Part shown: piece by piece, positions 33,815 to 45,400 of the stretch | How the letters are laid out: every line of letters begins with the position of its first letter | Position numbering within the stretch: position 1 is the stretch's first letter | NCBI GenBank assembly: GCA_002197995.1 | Contig: NGZR01000001.1 | Location: 1,922,001 to 1,986,000 of the forward strand | DNA from: Gaeumannomyces sp. JS-464 | Taxonomy: Eukaryota > Ascomycota > Sordariomycetes > Magnaporthales > Magnaporthaceae | DNA length: 64,000 nucleotides | Direction of reading: 5' to 3' | Made by a program: the position numbers and the translations under genes | Notes under the pieces: generated by a model | The model's database searches: none | What the model was told of the DNA's origin: nothing | The model's input: only the letters and a program-made list of their open reading frames with translations

Positions 33815-34787
33815 ATGCTCTCCCTCCAATCCGCCAGAACTCAACGCCCCTGCAATGAAAAAAAAACCCCCAGATTTCTCTCCCACGAGCCCAAGGTGGG
33901 CGATCCACCATACGAATGGGAGAACTTCAAGCACCCGAAGCTCAGGAAGTACCCGCAACCGCTCGAGTCCCTTCGGTTCCGGAACTTCGTCGGCGCCGGC
34001 GAGGAGGGCATGGTCTTCCGGTGCCGGACAAAAGACGACGAGGAGGTGGCGGTCAAAGTGGTGAGTTGGGAACGGTGTTGCCCGGCCTTGGCTCAGTCTT
34101 GACGCTGCGGCGACCGCTAACCTGCGCCCCATGTCGACAGCATTTCCTCAACGAGCTGCCGCCGCAGCCAGAGTGGAGCACCTGGCCGGGCGCCCGCGTG
34201 TGGCCATTCGAGCGCGAGTGCATCAACTGCGCCGTCCTGGAGATAATGACGACCAGCCTGCGGGAGGCGGCCGCGAACGACTGGCCCATCCATCTCCACC
34301 CCAGGCCCAAGACCCGCCAGGACGCGCTGCAACAATGCGCGCGTTCTCCAGGGAGTATGCGGAAAAGTACCAGTCCGAGCTCGAACGGCCACCAGGCTTC
34401 GAGCCGTTTGCTCCCAAGGCCCAAATCAACGACTGCTTGGGCTGGATGCGGCTGGATGGCGACTTTGTATGGTCGCTAGCGCGCAAGTTCAGGCTTGGTC
34501 CCTACCGGGGCCTTCAGACGAGGCTACCCTGGTACTACGCGATAGTATACAAGTTCGTTCCCCAAGGAGCCCTCGATGACGATGTGGTCCAGTCGCAGCA
34601 CGACTTCTTTTATTTGGTGGGCTTCTGCATTGCTCATTTCAAGGAGGACAATTGGCGTGGGTCAGGCATCCTGGTAGACTTTTCTGATTTGGTGCCGCCG
34701 CATCTACTGCAGTGGCAGCAGGGGTGTTACGGACGGAAAGTGAAAAAGGAGGACGGAGTGTACGATTTGGAATATTCGAACAGGTAA
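33815..34787 (+). CDS. FTA2-type kinase-like protein, paralogue A
   Basis: This looks like the fungal protein-kinase-like family annotated as kinetochore Sim4 subunit FTA2. Exon 1 (33815-34060) carries a glycine-loop-like motif (FVGAGEEGMVFRCR) and the lysine strand (EEVAVKV). Intron 34061-34140 has a GTGAGT donor and a GACAG acceptor. Exon 2 contains WPFERECINCAVLEIM, LPWYYAIVYKFVPQGALDDD and the signature HDFFYLVGFCIAHFKEDNWR followed by ILVDFSDLV, where the VDF resembles a degenerate DFG. A one-base gap near 34340 splits exon 2; with it restored the protein is 297 residues. Many members are lineage-specific duplicates of unknown role, so a kinetochore function should not be assumed. The ATG choice is uncertain because an A9 run lies close by. 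Confidence 0.65.
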
Positions 34788-35990
34788 CGGAGCACAGCCC
34801 TCTCCGCCTTGGGGAGGAGCCGACCGAGGGGAACGCATTATGATCCCCAACGCGACAAAGCAAAATGGAAGAAAAGGAAAAAAGAAAAAAGAAGATTTTT
34901 TTTTTTTTTTTTTCACTTTTTCCTCCGCTTCTTCCTTTGGTCTTCTCCTTCAGTCACCCCCGCCTCGACCCAAGCCAACCCTCGGAAGTGCCCCCAATTT
35001 TGCGCAACTTTGTCGAAAACAATCACACTTTCCGTGATAAACACCCTATTTCCCTCATCAACGTAAAAGTACTGTTCCCGCTGCCTGTCGAAATCAGCGT
35101 CCGTACAGAATGCCTCGTGATATAATCCACCTCGTCGAACGTCACCCACCTTGGGCCGCTGTCCTCACGAACGGGCTATTGGATGGGCGCCTTGGGCGGC
35201 TTCTTGCCGAGGCGCATGCCCGATGTGTTGTGAACGTACACACCATCGTCTCCATAGCACCAAGAATCGAAATCGGGGTATTCGGTGTGGATGGAGCTCG
35301 GCCCGTACCCTGCCATCATAGCAAGGTAGAAAAGCGCGAGCCGCACTGTCAGCTGCCTCTTTCCGTCCCCGTGGTTTGCCCAGGGAATCGCTTGGTATTC
35401 CGGGGGCGCGAACTCGGTGGCCGTGCCTGTTTCTTGGTAGGAGCTGATGGACACGGACTGCAGTATGGACGAGATTTCCGTGTCTTCAGACGCAACGCGA
35501 GCGTGGCCGACCGCCGCCTGCGAAGTGCGGGCCGGCCGGTTCGCGCCAATCCCCGGTCCGATCTTCTCCCTCGAGCATCGGAAAACTACCAGCTCCGCGT
35601 CCGTAACGATGAAACCGTACCGCGTGGACGTCTTGTTGCAATAGCTCGAGACCTGCCGGACCGGGTCGCTCCAGAGGCTCTCGCGGCTGTGGTACCAGGA
35701 ACTGTGCCACTTTTTCGAAACCTTCGTGTCGCCAGGGAGGAGGTTAGCGTATGTACATCTCATTGCCGACCGTGTGTGCCGGGGAGACCAGCGACCAATC
35801 GGGATGGAACCGGTTATCCCAGTTGTAGTAGCAGCGACCGCTCCGGCCCACGTTCAGGTCGAAGTTGTCGTGCTTTCCCATGACGCGTCGTGCGTGCTCG
35901 AGAGCGTCGTTAACCGGCGGTAATAGTAACTTGGAGATCACGTTGTGTTCCAGCGAGTCTTCGTCGAATATTTCGAGGTCGAAGCGTGAA
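34788..35990 (-). pseudogene. Conserved-looking accessory gene, frameshifted
   Basis: The minus strand gives an N-terminal part (35990-35744; FDLEIFDEDSLEHNVISKLL, then NDALEHARRVMGKHDNFDLN), a frame change near 35750 and then a long clean part (35763-35176). Notable segments are LLPGDTKVSKKWHSSW, DPVRQVSSYCNKTSTRYGFI, VTDAELVVFRCSREKIGPGI, APPEYQAIPW and YPDFDSWCYGDDGVYVHNTS. From general familiarity this resembles a fungal accessory family of unknown function whose TRYGFIVTDAELVVFR stretch recalls a PD-(D/E)XK-like core; that is a guess. After the TAG at 35178 a further protein-like segment continues (WVTFDEVDY, then DADFDRQREQYFYVDEGNRV near 35130-35030). An exon-like stretch upstream at 36260-36070 (SADWPYVSAWVLWRDFNAGT) may or may not belong. 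Confidence 0.45.
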
Positions 35991-36069
35991 CCTGCCGTTT
36001 TTTTTTCCCTTCCTGTCTCAGTACCGGCCTACAACGGCTCTCGCCACGAGGTGAGCGGGGTGCGGAGGT

Positions 36070-36270
36070 GCTCCTCATTACAACCCCTGCAGGCACAGAG
36101 AAACCAACTGGAACGCCTCACCCTTGGGGTATGCCGGCGGATCTCGCCACTCTTTGTCGACGATATCCTTATAAATCCCGTACAGGGTTCCGGCATTGAA
36201 ATCTCGCCACAGCACCCAGGCGGACACATAGGGCCAGTCCGCGGACGTGGTATTCGCTCCCCCTTTAGTA
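36070..36270 (-). pseudogene. Isolated exon-like fragment
   Basis: A minus-strand frame between stops reads NTTSADWPYVSAWVLWRDFN, then AGTLYGIYKDIVDKEWRDPP and AFQLVSLCLQGL. The composition is clearly protein-like (tryptophan- and aromatic-rich), but I do not recognise the family. It has no ATG of its own and ends in two stops. It could be a leftover exon of the neighbouring decayed gene or a separate relic. Confidence 0.3.
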
Positions 36271-37624
36271 CCCGAGTTGTTTACTACGGGGTTCCGTCAG
36301 GTCAGTTCCGAGAGGATTGTTGGAGGCATCGCAGAGGGGAATATATGGCAGACACGAAAGGGCACCCAAGGTGGAGGGAAGTCAGGAAGGGAAGTTTTAC
36401 AACTCGAGGACGATACCAAAAGCTATGAAGAACAGCGGAAGATGCTGGGGATAGGAGAAGAGACGGCAGAGGAGATACCGACGCAACGGGGCGTAGAACG
36501 GTGCAGAGCAGCGGGAGACTGGGATTTGGGGAAGTGAAGAGGAGACGAGGAGGGGGGCGTGGGAGGTTGGGTAGTGCAGCACTCGGAGCCATCCTGCACA
36601 GCGTCATCGGATTCCTGGTCAGCTGGGCGCAGGGCGCTGCCCGATTATTTTTTGGATGGGTCAAAATCTGCCGGTTACTGTCACACCCAGCCTGCCGCCG
36701 CCGGGCAGCGACGCAGCGACGCTGGCGATGTTGGCGATGCAGGTGCTAAAAGCCGGGCACGGTTGGTGGTGCCCGACGCTCACCGTGTCACCTCTAGCTC
36801 GCCCAACCCGATGCTCACGTTCTGTTCACGATTCGGATAACGCGACTGGAGAGAGTGGAAAAGGCTCAGGCCTGAGCCGAAGCTCGCCGCGTTGAGCGTC
36901 TTGAGAACCGCGGCCGCATCTGGTCAACCAGCGCGGCCGAGGTAGCTGAAGTCGGTCCTGCGTCGCCCGTTTCTTCCCAGAGCCGCGTCGTGGCCAGGAC
37001 GCCTGAGAACCTTGCCGTCCACGGCGCCCAAATAAAAACATGCACTTCTGATGACGCTAATTGGAATGCGCCCTTTTGCCCGAACTTATCCTGGAGATCT
37101 CCTATCCTATTTCCTATCCTATTTCCTATCCTATTCCTATTTCCTATCCTATTTCCTATCCTATTTCCTATAATTGCCCGTTTTTTCCTATTTCCTAATT
37201 TTTTTTCTTTTTCTTTCCGCTATTTTAACTTTCCTGGTTATGTAGTTTATATCGAGTGCACCTTTTTTATTTGGGGAACGTGCCGTCTTGCATCGCCCGG
37301 TCGATCATCGCCAGGCCCTTTGGTCCTATCTTTGACGGTTGGTACTTGCTGCTAGCCACGATCTCGACCAAGGCCATGCGGGGTGGCAGGTTATTTTGCG
37401 ACAAATCGCTCCAGCATTGTGCTGCCGGCGCTAAACATCGTGCAGTGGAAGACCCCTCCATCTGGGCATGGCGTGGGCGAGGTGGGAGATGCAGGAGCGG
37501 ATGAACAGCGGTATCTGCATTGTCCACGCGTTCGAGGCCAGCCTCCCCTGAATGTATAGATATTTCCTGGTCTCATGCTGTTCCTCTCACTTCCCTCATC
37601 TCCACTCAGTCTCTTGTTCGGCAA
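36271..37624. other. Intergenic stretch with a tandem repeat
   Basis: No gene is supported. It contains purine-rich sequence at 36400-36560 and the CTATTTCCTATC tandem repeat listed separately. The minus-strand frames here are shadows of low-complexity sequence. Confidence 0.4.
37093..37195. repeat. Tandem repeat, unit about CCTATTTCCTAT
   Basis: Successive copies of CCTATTTCCTAT, some shortened to CCTATTCCTATT, run for about 80 bases and decay into TTTTTCCTATTTCC and poly-T. Simple slippage repeat in an intergenic region between the two FTA2-like genes. Confidence 0.85.
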
Positions 37625-38603
37625 ATGTGCAGCGCGGCCAACAGCAGCGTTGAAGCAACTGGCGGCCTCGGCGATCCGCCACCAATTGACGAAAATTTCC
37701 TCCAAGGTCCTCCGCCAACGGCTCGACGCGACTTTCGACAAGCCAGACTACGCCAGTTCCCCAAAGGCGGTTCAAAAATCGACTGGCTTGAGTATCTCGG
37801 CCATGGAGAAGAGGGCGTTGTCTACAGTCTACAAGGCCACCATTGATGATGGCGATCCTGTCGCCATCAAGGTTGCACATCCTTCTTGCCGCCTTGATTC
37901 GCTCTACCGGGCGGGAAATATTAACGTTTCCCTAGTTCTGGCGTACTCAGCGTCCTAAACCACGAAAAGTACCAAACGACAACGGATTCCGGCCCGTCGA
38001 GTGGCCTTCGAAGACGAGTCTCGCACCGTTGCGCTGATCGAAAAGATCAAATGGGCAATGAGACACATCGAAGCCGATCCCGAACAAACCATTCTCATCA
38101 AAGAGGGCCCCAGAACACCCAGGGATGCCATCAACAACTTCTACGCATTCAGTGACGCAGCACGCCAGTCACACAGCACAGCATGCCAGGATGGGACCCC
38201 GCCGCCGCCATTCCCAGCACTACCCGAATGCTACGGGTGGACGAGAGTCAAACGGGACGCGCTTCTCGAGCTTGACCCCCCGGTTTGGAAGGAAGTGGAC
38301 GAGGATTTTGGTTGGCATTGGGCCATCGTCTACGAGTTCGTGCCAGGAACACCGCAGGACCTTGCGGTTGGGCAAGCCCACCTCGACTTTTTCTACGCCG
38401 TGGGCTTTGCCTTGGAGCCGTACAAGCCCGACAACTGGCGTGGGGGCAGGCTGGTTGACTTCAACGACCTTTGCTCGCCGTTTAGCGAGGATTGGAAGAG
38501 GAATGCAGTTCGCCGTCGCGAAGCAGAAAAATGGTTCTGGACACTGGAGTGCGTTCGGAGCCGTGTCCAAAGCCGTGGTGTGCGGCCCGAGTGTCTGGGG
38601 TGA
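37625..38603 (+). pseudogene. FTA2-type kinase-like protein, paralogue B (frameshifted)
   Basis: It has the same architecture as the gene at 33.8 kb: exon 1 (37625-37871) ends with WLEYLGHGEEGVVY and DDGDPVAIK. An intron at 37872-37935 (GTTGCA donor, CCTAG acceptor) falls at the same place and phase. Exon 2 carries FEDESRTVALIEKIKWAM, FGWHWAIVYEFVPGTPQDLA and the signature LDFFYAVGFALEPYKPDNWR followed by GRLVDFNDLC. A tandem 7-base duplication (GTCTACA twice, 37820-37833) shifts the frame inside the glycine-loop region; without it exon 1 is exactly 80 codons. A one-base gap near 37998 interrupts exon 2. With both corrected the product is 302 residues, close to paralogue A at 297. I infer a tandem duplicate in which the 7-base change is the more convincing real lesion. 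Confidence 0.6.
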
Positions 38604-40163
38604 GATGGCTGCCGTCCTCGTTGATGAGATATTATCGACCAGGATGTCTCGGGGCCTCTTTTATTTGTGATGAGTATGTTTGCCTCAGACTTGGCCACGA
38701 CGCCAACAAGAAGATCCGCTCGCGTGTCGGCAGCACCATCGGCACCGACCACCAGGCTCCAGACGCAGACCACGCAAATAGCCAGCCGTGGAGGCGGCCC
38801 ACTTTGCGCCGTCGTCCGCAGCTGCCAGTCAAAGGCCGGCTCGGCGACTGGTGTAGCCAGCCGCGGCCATGGCCCCGGCGAGGGCTACGGCCGACGCCCG
38901 CCTGAGGGCCGCGGAAGGAACCGGCAGGGCCCGCTGAGGCGTGAAAGAAACGAAGAGTCGGCCATAGATATGGCGGGAGGCCGCTCCATTCCACTACTCG
39001 GCTTCGGCTTCCTCCCCAGCTTCGGCTTTGGCATAGGAGCGAGCAGCTGCGCTAAATATCCGCATCTGAAGTGCCGGGCGGATGCCTGCCGAATTTCTTC
39101 CTGGAATCCGCAGTAGCAAAAGTCAAGAAGCCGAGCCCTTTTTTCCCCCGCGATAATGGACATCATCTCTCCATTTTTGGTTGCCTGGACAAGGCCGTTG
39201 TCTCCCATCCACGGCTCCGCTCGAGAGATGATCGGGAACAAGATGTTCCCTGGATAAGCGGGTTCGTGCCGTTGGAAGACAAACGCCAACGAGGTAGCGC
39301 TGACGCCCCTGCTGCAAAATGGGCGCCGATAAAACTGTATCTCATATCTGAGTCCTCCCAGCCGGGGCTGCCATAGTGTGGTACCCACGAAGGAAGACCC
39401 TCGCGGCGCAGGCCAGAGGGAGTGCAGACCACACGCAGCCGTACCCTTTGGGCTGTGCTATGCCCGCAGGCAAACAGACCTGGAACTCGCAAGCCGCCTA
39501 GGTCCTGTTCGCCCGGCTGGGGTGGGTTGGCCCGGCTCAACCGCCCCGGTGCCTGCCAGCCCGTCCGCCTTCCTGCTGCCTCGGGGATCCAATCTATTCA
39601 CCTTGCGGATAGTAGCCGGCAACCCACCAGGACGGAGTCTACGGACTTCTGGGCTTATATTTGATGAGGGGATAACTGTGTTGCCAGAAAGCAATGTCGT
39701 CCTGACGGGTAGTGGATGTGATGCAGTCTGTCACTGAGTCAGCTTGCAGTTTATGGGGTCTGGGGCGGTTCTTCCTGGTCCGTCAGAGCATATATCAAGC
39801 TCTATCTGCTAGCTCATGTCTCTCCTGTGTCTCTGGGTATCGATCAGCCTTTAACCAGGTCATAGAAATGCCCCTAGACGCCGCCTCCCCGTCTACATGC
39901 GCAGAACCATGATACCACCATCTCTAGCATATATCTTACAACAAACATCGCATCCCGGGAGTTTAAAACCCCCCTATCCGCATTGATCGTGGAGTGGAGA
40001 AGACCGGCACAGCCCCTAGCCAGCCAAGCCACTGGGCCTTCCCCTTCGCCTTCTGTCGACGCCCGCCTGCCCTCCAATGACAGCTGATGAACCTGTTCCA
40101 CCCACCCTGCCGGGGCTGTCGGGGAAAGATGGGCAGAGCCAAAAGAGAGACCACTCGCCGCTC
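38604..40163. other. Intergenic stretch, one doubtful ORF
   Basis: The only notable frame is minus 39388-38885 (167 codons; e.g. EMMSIIAGEKRARLLDFCYC, GFQEEIRQASARHFRCGYLA), which has protein-like composition but no family I recognise. Everything else reads as noise. The stretch marks the change from the repeat-rich side to the core-gene side of the window. Confidence 0.35.
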
Positions 40164-42423
40164 TCACCCCTGGAACACGTCATGCTGCAGCTCAACGCCA
40201 TACTCGCCCGCCATCTTCTTCATCCTGGCCTCGACCTCGTCCTCCATGCCCCCGCCGAGGCCGAGCAGCTGGCGGATCTTGAAAAAGTAAAAGAGCACGT
40301 CCGACACGGCCAGGACCGACTGCAGGACCACATAGTGCCTCCACGCGGCGGCAAGCCTCTCGCGCCACGGCCGGCCCTGGTCCTCGACCAGGCTGCGGCT
40401 GGCCCACTGGCCCATGACCTTGACGCGGTTGACGGGCGAGCCCATGAGCTGGTTGTTGCCCTGGACGATCCGCATGTTGCGGCCGATAAAAACCAGCTCC
40501 TTGGGCCACCGCTCCTCGTCGGCCAGCATGTCGCGCACAGCCTGCTTCATGCGCCGCTGCGTCTCGACCCGCCGCTCGCGCTCCGTCATGTGCTCCGTGC
40601 CCTCGCCCAGCAGCAGCTGGCGCCGATATGTGCCGTCGCCGCCTTCGTAAGGTCGCATAAGCGTCGCGCTGGCGAACAGGTCCGCGCCGCCGATGCCCCA
40701 TTCGCCGCAAACCCGAGATATGGTGGCGTTGTCGAACGTCATGAGCGCGCGCCAAAACTCTCCGTACTGCCGCCGGAACGTTTCCGACATGTAAACGTAG
40801 AGGCCGTGATCGATAAGCACGATCTCGGCCCGACCGCTCGGCAGGCGCCGCACAAACATGTTGCCTGGGTGGGGGTCGCAATGTACCACTCCGAATTTGA
40901 ATATCTGAGCCGAGAAGAGGTCGATGATGGTGCCCATGACCTCCTTCTTGGACAGACCGAGCCCGCCCGTGCCGCGTCGGCCCCTCCAGCCCTCGCGCTC
41001 CGGCTTGAGCCGGTTGCTGTCCGGGTTGCGTCGCAGCTCGGCCCGCACGGCGGCCATGTCGGGAGCGGGCATCAGCGGGGCGCCGTTAACGCCCGGGGTG
41101 CCCTTGCCGTTGCCGCCATACCAGGGTTTTGTCAGGGAGTCGCGGTCCCAGAGGCGGACGCCCTCAATCCACTCGGTCGTCATGACGCGTTTAGAGCTGA
41201 GCTCCTCGTAGACCTTGGGCACGTATATACGCCCGCGCAAGCTCGGCTCTTCCTGGATCAGCCGCCGCATCGTCTCGGAGTTCTTGGCCTCGTTGATAAA
41301 GTCCGTCTCGAGCTCCAGCCGCTCCGTGACGAACGGCACCATGCTGTATAATGGCAGTTCGAACCACCAAGTATACACCCATGCAACGACTCTAGAAAGG
41401 TGAATTGAAGCCTGCGGTTAGCACTCGTACGTTTTGGGCATAAACCCGACCAAGCCGAAACCTCGAGAGACAGTCCAGCCCTACGCCGGTCCAGCAGGGA
41501 TGGGGCCACACTCACTTGAACGACCATAGATCCCACCCAATCTGCTTCGCAATGTCGGGCTTTTGTATCTTGATCGCGACCTCCCTCCCGTCAGGCAGGC
41601 GCGCCCAGTGGACCTGCGCGACGCTGGCGCTGGCCCGGGCCTCGCGCTCCATGACGCCCAGGCCCTCGGCGCCGGCGAAGCTGACGCCGAACACGTCCTG
41701 CGGCGAGCGGCCGCCAAAGTCCTCGCGCACGACCTTGTCGACCTCGGCCCAGCCGACGCTCGGCGCGTCGTCGAACATGCGCGCAAACATGCGCTGGAAC
41801 TCGGCCGGCAGCAGCGCGCTCTGCATGGCGATGGCCTGGCCGATCTTGAGGTAGAGCCCGCCGTTGGCGTGCAGCAGCTCCGACAGGCGCTCCGCGTTGC
41901 GCCGGTGCACGTCCTCGACCGGCGCGGCCTCCTTCGACCACGGCAGCAGCGGCTCGGCCCGGAAGTTGAGCTTGTAGTCCAGCGCGACCAATAATCCAGT
42001 CGCGAAAGTGCGCAGCGACCGCGCGACGCCCGACGCCCAGATCTGTCGGTCGGCGGCGTAGCCCGCGCCCAGGACCGCGGCAAGGATCAGCAGGCGCCGC
42101 CCCCAGTGCCGCGTGCGTGCGTACGTGCGGGCTGCGCGCGGCCGGCCGAGTGAGGCGGGGCTCGGAGGGACCAGGGGTTGAAAGGCGCCGGCGGCGGGGG
42201 CGGTGCGGAGGGAGCGCGCGGCGGCTGCGGGGGTGGTGGCAGGGGTTGTTGTCGTCGCGCGGGGACCGCTGCCCGCCAGTGCAAAGCTGAGGATCCGGGA
42301 CGGGCGCGACGGCAGGTGGACGAATCGCCGGGGGAGGGGCGACGCGGTGCAGCGCGACAGCAGCACATGACGGCCGCCGGCACCGACGCCGCTGCGAAGG
42401 CGGGCGATGCCATGGGGAAACAT
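40164..42423 (-). CDS. MCP2: ABC1/ADCK-family atypical kinase, mitochondrial (MCP2/CQD2-like)
   Basis: Exon 1 is 42423-41516 and exon 2 is 41391-40164, joined across a 124-base intron (GTGAGT donor, TTCTAG acceptor). The splice gives SFKVVAWVYTWWFELPLYS and a 711-residue protein. The first ~100 residues are Arg/Ala/Ser-rich and fit a mitochondrial presequence; RRLLILAAVLGAGYAA is a likely membrane segment. The ABC1 hallmarks follow: the KxGQ motif in GGLYLKIGQAIAMQSALLP (about residues 188-206), VAIKIQKPDI with the nucleotide-binding lysine, ETDFINEAKN, VHCDPHPGNM and a DHG in place of DFG (VLIDHGLY). The ADCK1/yeast Mcp2 (Cqd2) branch acts in mitochondrial lipid and coenzyme Q homeostasis; which branch this is remains my inference. 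An insertion of about 50 residues rich in Gly/Pro follows WIEGVRLWDRDSL. The frame is fully intact. Confidence 0.9.
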
Positions 42424-45400
42424 GGCGGCCCCTGTAAGGAAGGCAGCGCGTGCACAGGACGTAAGGGAAAGGAGGCTGGACTACCGACTTGAGGCCATTG
42501 GAAATGCGCGATGCTCAATTGCTAAGGCGAGGTGGAAGAGGGCAATGGAATGAACCTTTTTTTTTTTTTTTCTTCTGCTTTGCTCATCATTTTTGGCGTC
42601 GCTCCATTGATGACGTCCCTAACCAAAGTGGTGGCTCCGAATTCCACCGGAGATTTCGGGCCAAATCCACCACCCGGCGCTCTGTCCTATCTCCGTGCGA
42701 TTGAATAGGCCGCCAGCACCTAATGTATGCCCGAGCCAGCGGCACAGAGGACCCGCACACACGTGCTGTGCCCCTGGATCGGGCCCGGCGCAACCCATGC
42801 TGCGGGTAAGCATCTGCTTATCCTGTAACTCGGGTGCTCAGGTGCAGGACGGGCCAGTCCATATTCGATGTTGAATTATAGGACAGTGTCTGGCTGGAAA
42901 TACATACACGACGTACACGTGAGATGCTACAACTGAGGTACGGGATAGGAATGTGGGCTCATCATCTCTTGGCCTCAGCTCCCGCCGAGGAGAGTTGATC
43001 GGGTACGAGTTGAGCTGGTTTATTGCGAAGCTACCTACGCTACCAAGCCATCCCAACTTTGTTTGGCCCGGACCACGATTCTAAGCGTCGATCCCCGATC
43101 AAAAGATCTTCGGCACGGGTGATATCATCGCGTATGGTGTCTGTATCGGCTTATTTATATGTTGTTTGGTTTTCACCGTATTCATGCGCCCTCTTATTTC
43201 TTCGCGCTACGAGTCGGCAAACCCACCCAGATCCAGTCCCCTTTCATGTCAACACAGGTCCGGCCCTAGGGAGACCTCTAGAGGCTAGGCGTGCTCGGCG
43301 CATGCAGAAGAAGCTTTTCCAGCAAGAGTCGCGCTCCGCAGCAAGTCGACGGGACAAGAACCCAAGACGCAAAAACCAAAGGTAAGTCCCAGGAAAACCA
43401 ACGAATCAATCTACACGTTACGCAGACAGGCGGGTGTGTGCGCAACATGCTTCCCGGCCCGTAGCCGCTGCGGCGTTTGGATGCGGCAAGAGTTTCAGTC
43501 TCGACAAACCCAGACCGCTCGTCCAGGGTGCGCCAAAAACTGCCGCGCAGCTGCTCCACTCGTGGAAACGAAAAAGCTGCAGGAAAACTCGAGCTCCATG
43601 CCTGGGGCCTGGATCAGGCATGGGTATCCAGTGGACAAGACGACCTGCAACGGGGCTTTGCCTGTCGGGATTCGTCGGTCTGTCAATGCCATCGCCCATC
43701 TATTAATACCCCTGAAGAGGGATCCCCTGCCCCCCGCTGGCGACAATGCCGATTGAACGTTGTTGGTTCGTGGGCAAGTTGAGGGCACACCGCTTGCGCT
43801 ACTCAGGGCGGCGGGCGTTGTTCCGACGCGCCAAGTGCCGCGGAACGAAAGGCTTTTGAGAGGCCAGCTTCTCAATCCCTTGTTTGTCCGAGGGAGATTG
43901 GTGACGAGGCTGGCCAGCACAGCCCCATCCACGACTGCCATCTGCAACTGCTTCGGTGTAGAAACGCAGCCGCTGTGTCGCTGTGCGAAACCAAGAACCA
44001 CGCCACGGCTCGTGCGGCAGCTTCCAGCTAGTCGTTGCCGCCAGCTTGACTCCGAGACGTGTGGCAAGTCGAGCCGGTACGCCGCCGATGGCAAGAGGGA
44101 TTGGAAGCCCGGCGATTGATTGGCTATCAGGCGCTGGTCGTCACCAATGGTCCTCCCTGGTGCTTGTGGCAGTGCTCCCCCAGGAAAGGCGAATCGACCA
44201 CACCACACCCCTTGGGTTCATCGGGGCTGGGCGACGCACGATGATGGAAGATCTAGGTTGTCCTGCGGCCGAAAAAAAGGCTTGTCACGCTGGCCCAAAG
44301 GACATTCTGAGGGAGGCGAGGGAGGGCACGGGAGGGTTGGAAGGGTTGGCGGGCACGGCCAGGCAGGTTTTTTTTTTTGCTTCTGTGCCGTGCCGCGTGG
44401 CTATTGGTGGACTTGGCCTGCATCACACCACATTCAGCTGCTGCACCACTGCACGCAAACGTTGAATGGTGGCCGCTGCATCTGACGTCTTTCTCTTGCA
44501 ACACACACACACACTCTCTCTCTTTCCTCTTTTGGTATGCCTTGCACCACACAACCTGATTGAATGGGTTTGGCGATCGGGCACGTGTCGTTTCTTGGGC
44601 GCGGCTGGGGCCAGTCACGATCAAGACAGGGAACCGCGGGAAGAACCCCGGGCCTAGCGCTGCACATGGATAGTGTGAATGCAAGCACTTTGAAGTCGAC
44701 ATGCGGGAAGGGGACTAGCGAAGCGAAGGAAAGGGGCTTGAGAATTGGGCTAAAAGATGGAGGGAATGCCAAAGACAAAGAGAGGGTGCACGGCGAGGAC
44801 CAGACCCCGAGAAGAATTCGAGCCCAGCGCCAGTGTCGTGAAACTTCTGGCAGGCTTAGCTCCGGGCGGCTGTGCATGTGTCTGTCCTTTTCTCGTATGC
44901 GGCTTTTGGTGCTCGGGACGTGCTTCGACGCACGAACCCAAATGTTCCCGTGCAGAGCCCTGTCGCGCCAGCTGCAGGTGCGGGTTGGGCAAGTTTGCGC
45001 TCTCTTCATCTGCGAGTTCAAGCACGTTTTGTCGAGCACGACACCCGACGTCGCACATGAATTTGTCGCCGCCCGCGATCATGGATTGACTGGCAGCTTT
45101 CTATTCTCTGCGCTGCATTCCCGCCGCCGCATCCCGCGCCCGCCATTTTAGCCTGGGCGGGAAACTGCTGCGTGGGAGCCGGCGAGAAAAGAGGACCGCA
45201 ATTTCAGTGGCCACCGTCCACGACAATCGGGATGCCCGTTCATGTGCCTGCCCGCGCGCCTGCCTAACCGACCGCTTTTTTGCTTTAATTAGCCGTTATC
45301 TTGTTGTGGTTCCTAGACAGGTGATCATTTGCCCGTCTGTCCCCGCCTCGCGTCGGTCCAACACCCGAAGAAGAGGGCCCGACGTTGCGTTGAGCTCCAT

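Noticed and set aside
40077..41351. Plus-strand open frame of 424 codons
   Set aside because: It lies exactly antisense to exon 2 of the ABC1/ADCK gene, whose minus-strand frame has all family motifs; the plus frame is a GC-rich shadow.
43495..44208. Minus-strand 237-codon open frame
   Set aside because: No motifs, and overlapping frames of similar length occur on both strands in the same GC-rich stretch.
44434..45039. Minus-strand 201-codon open frame upstream of palI
   Set aside because: Runs through (CA)n/(CT)n repeats and has no conserved motif.
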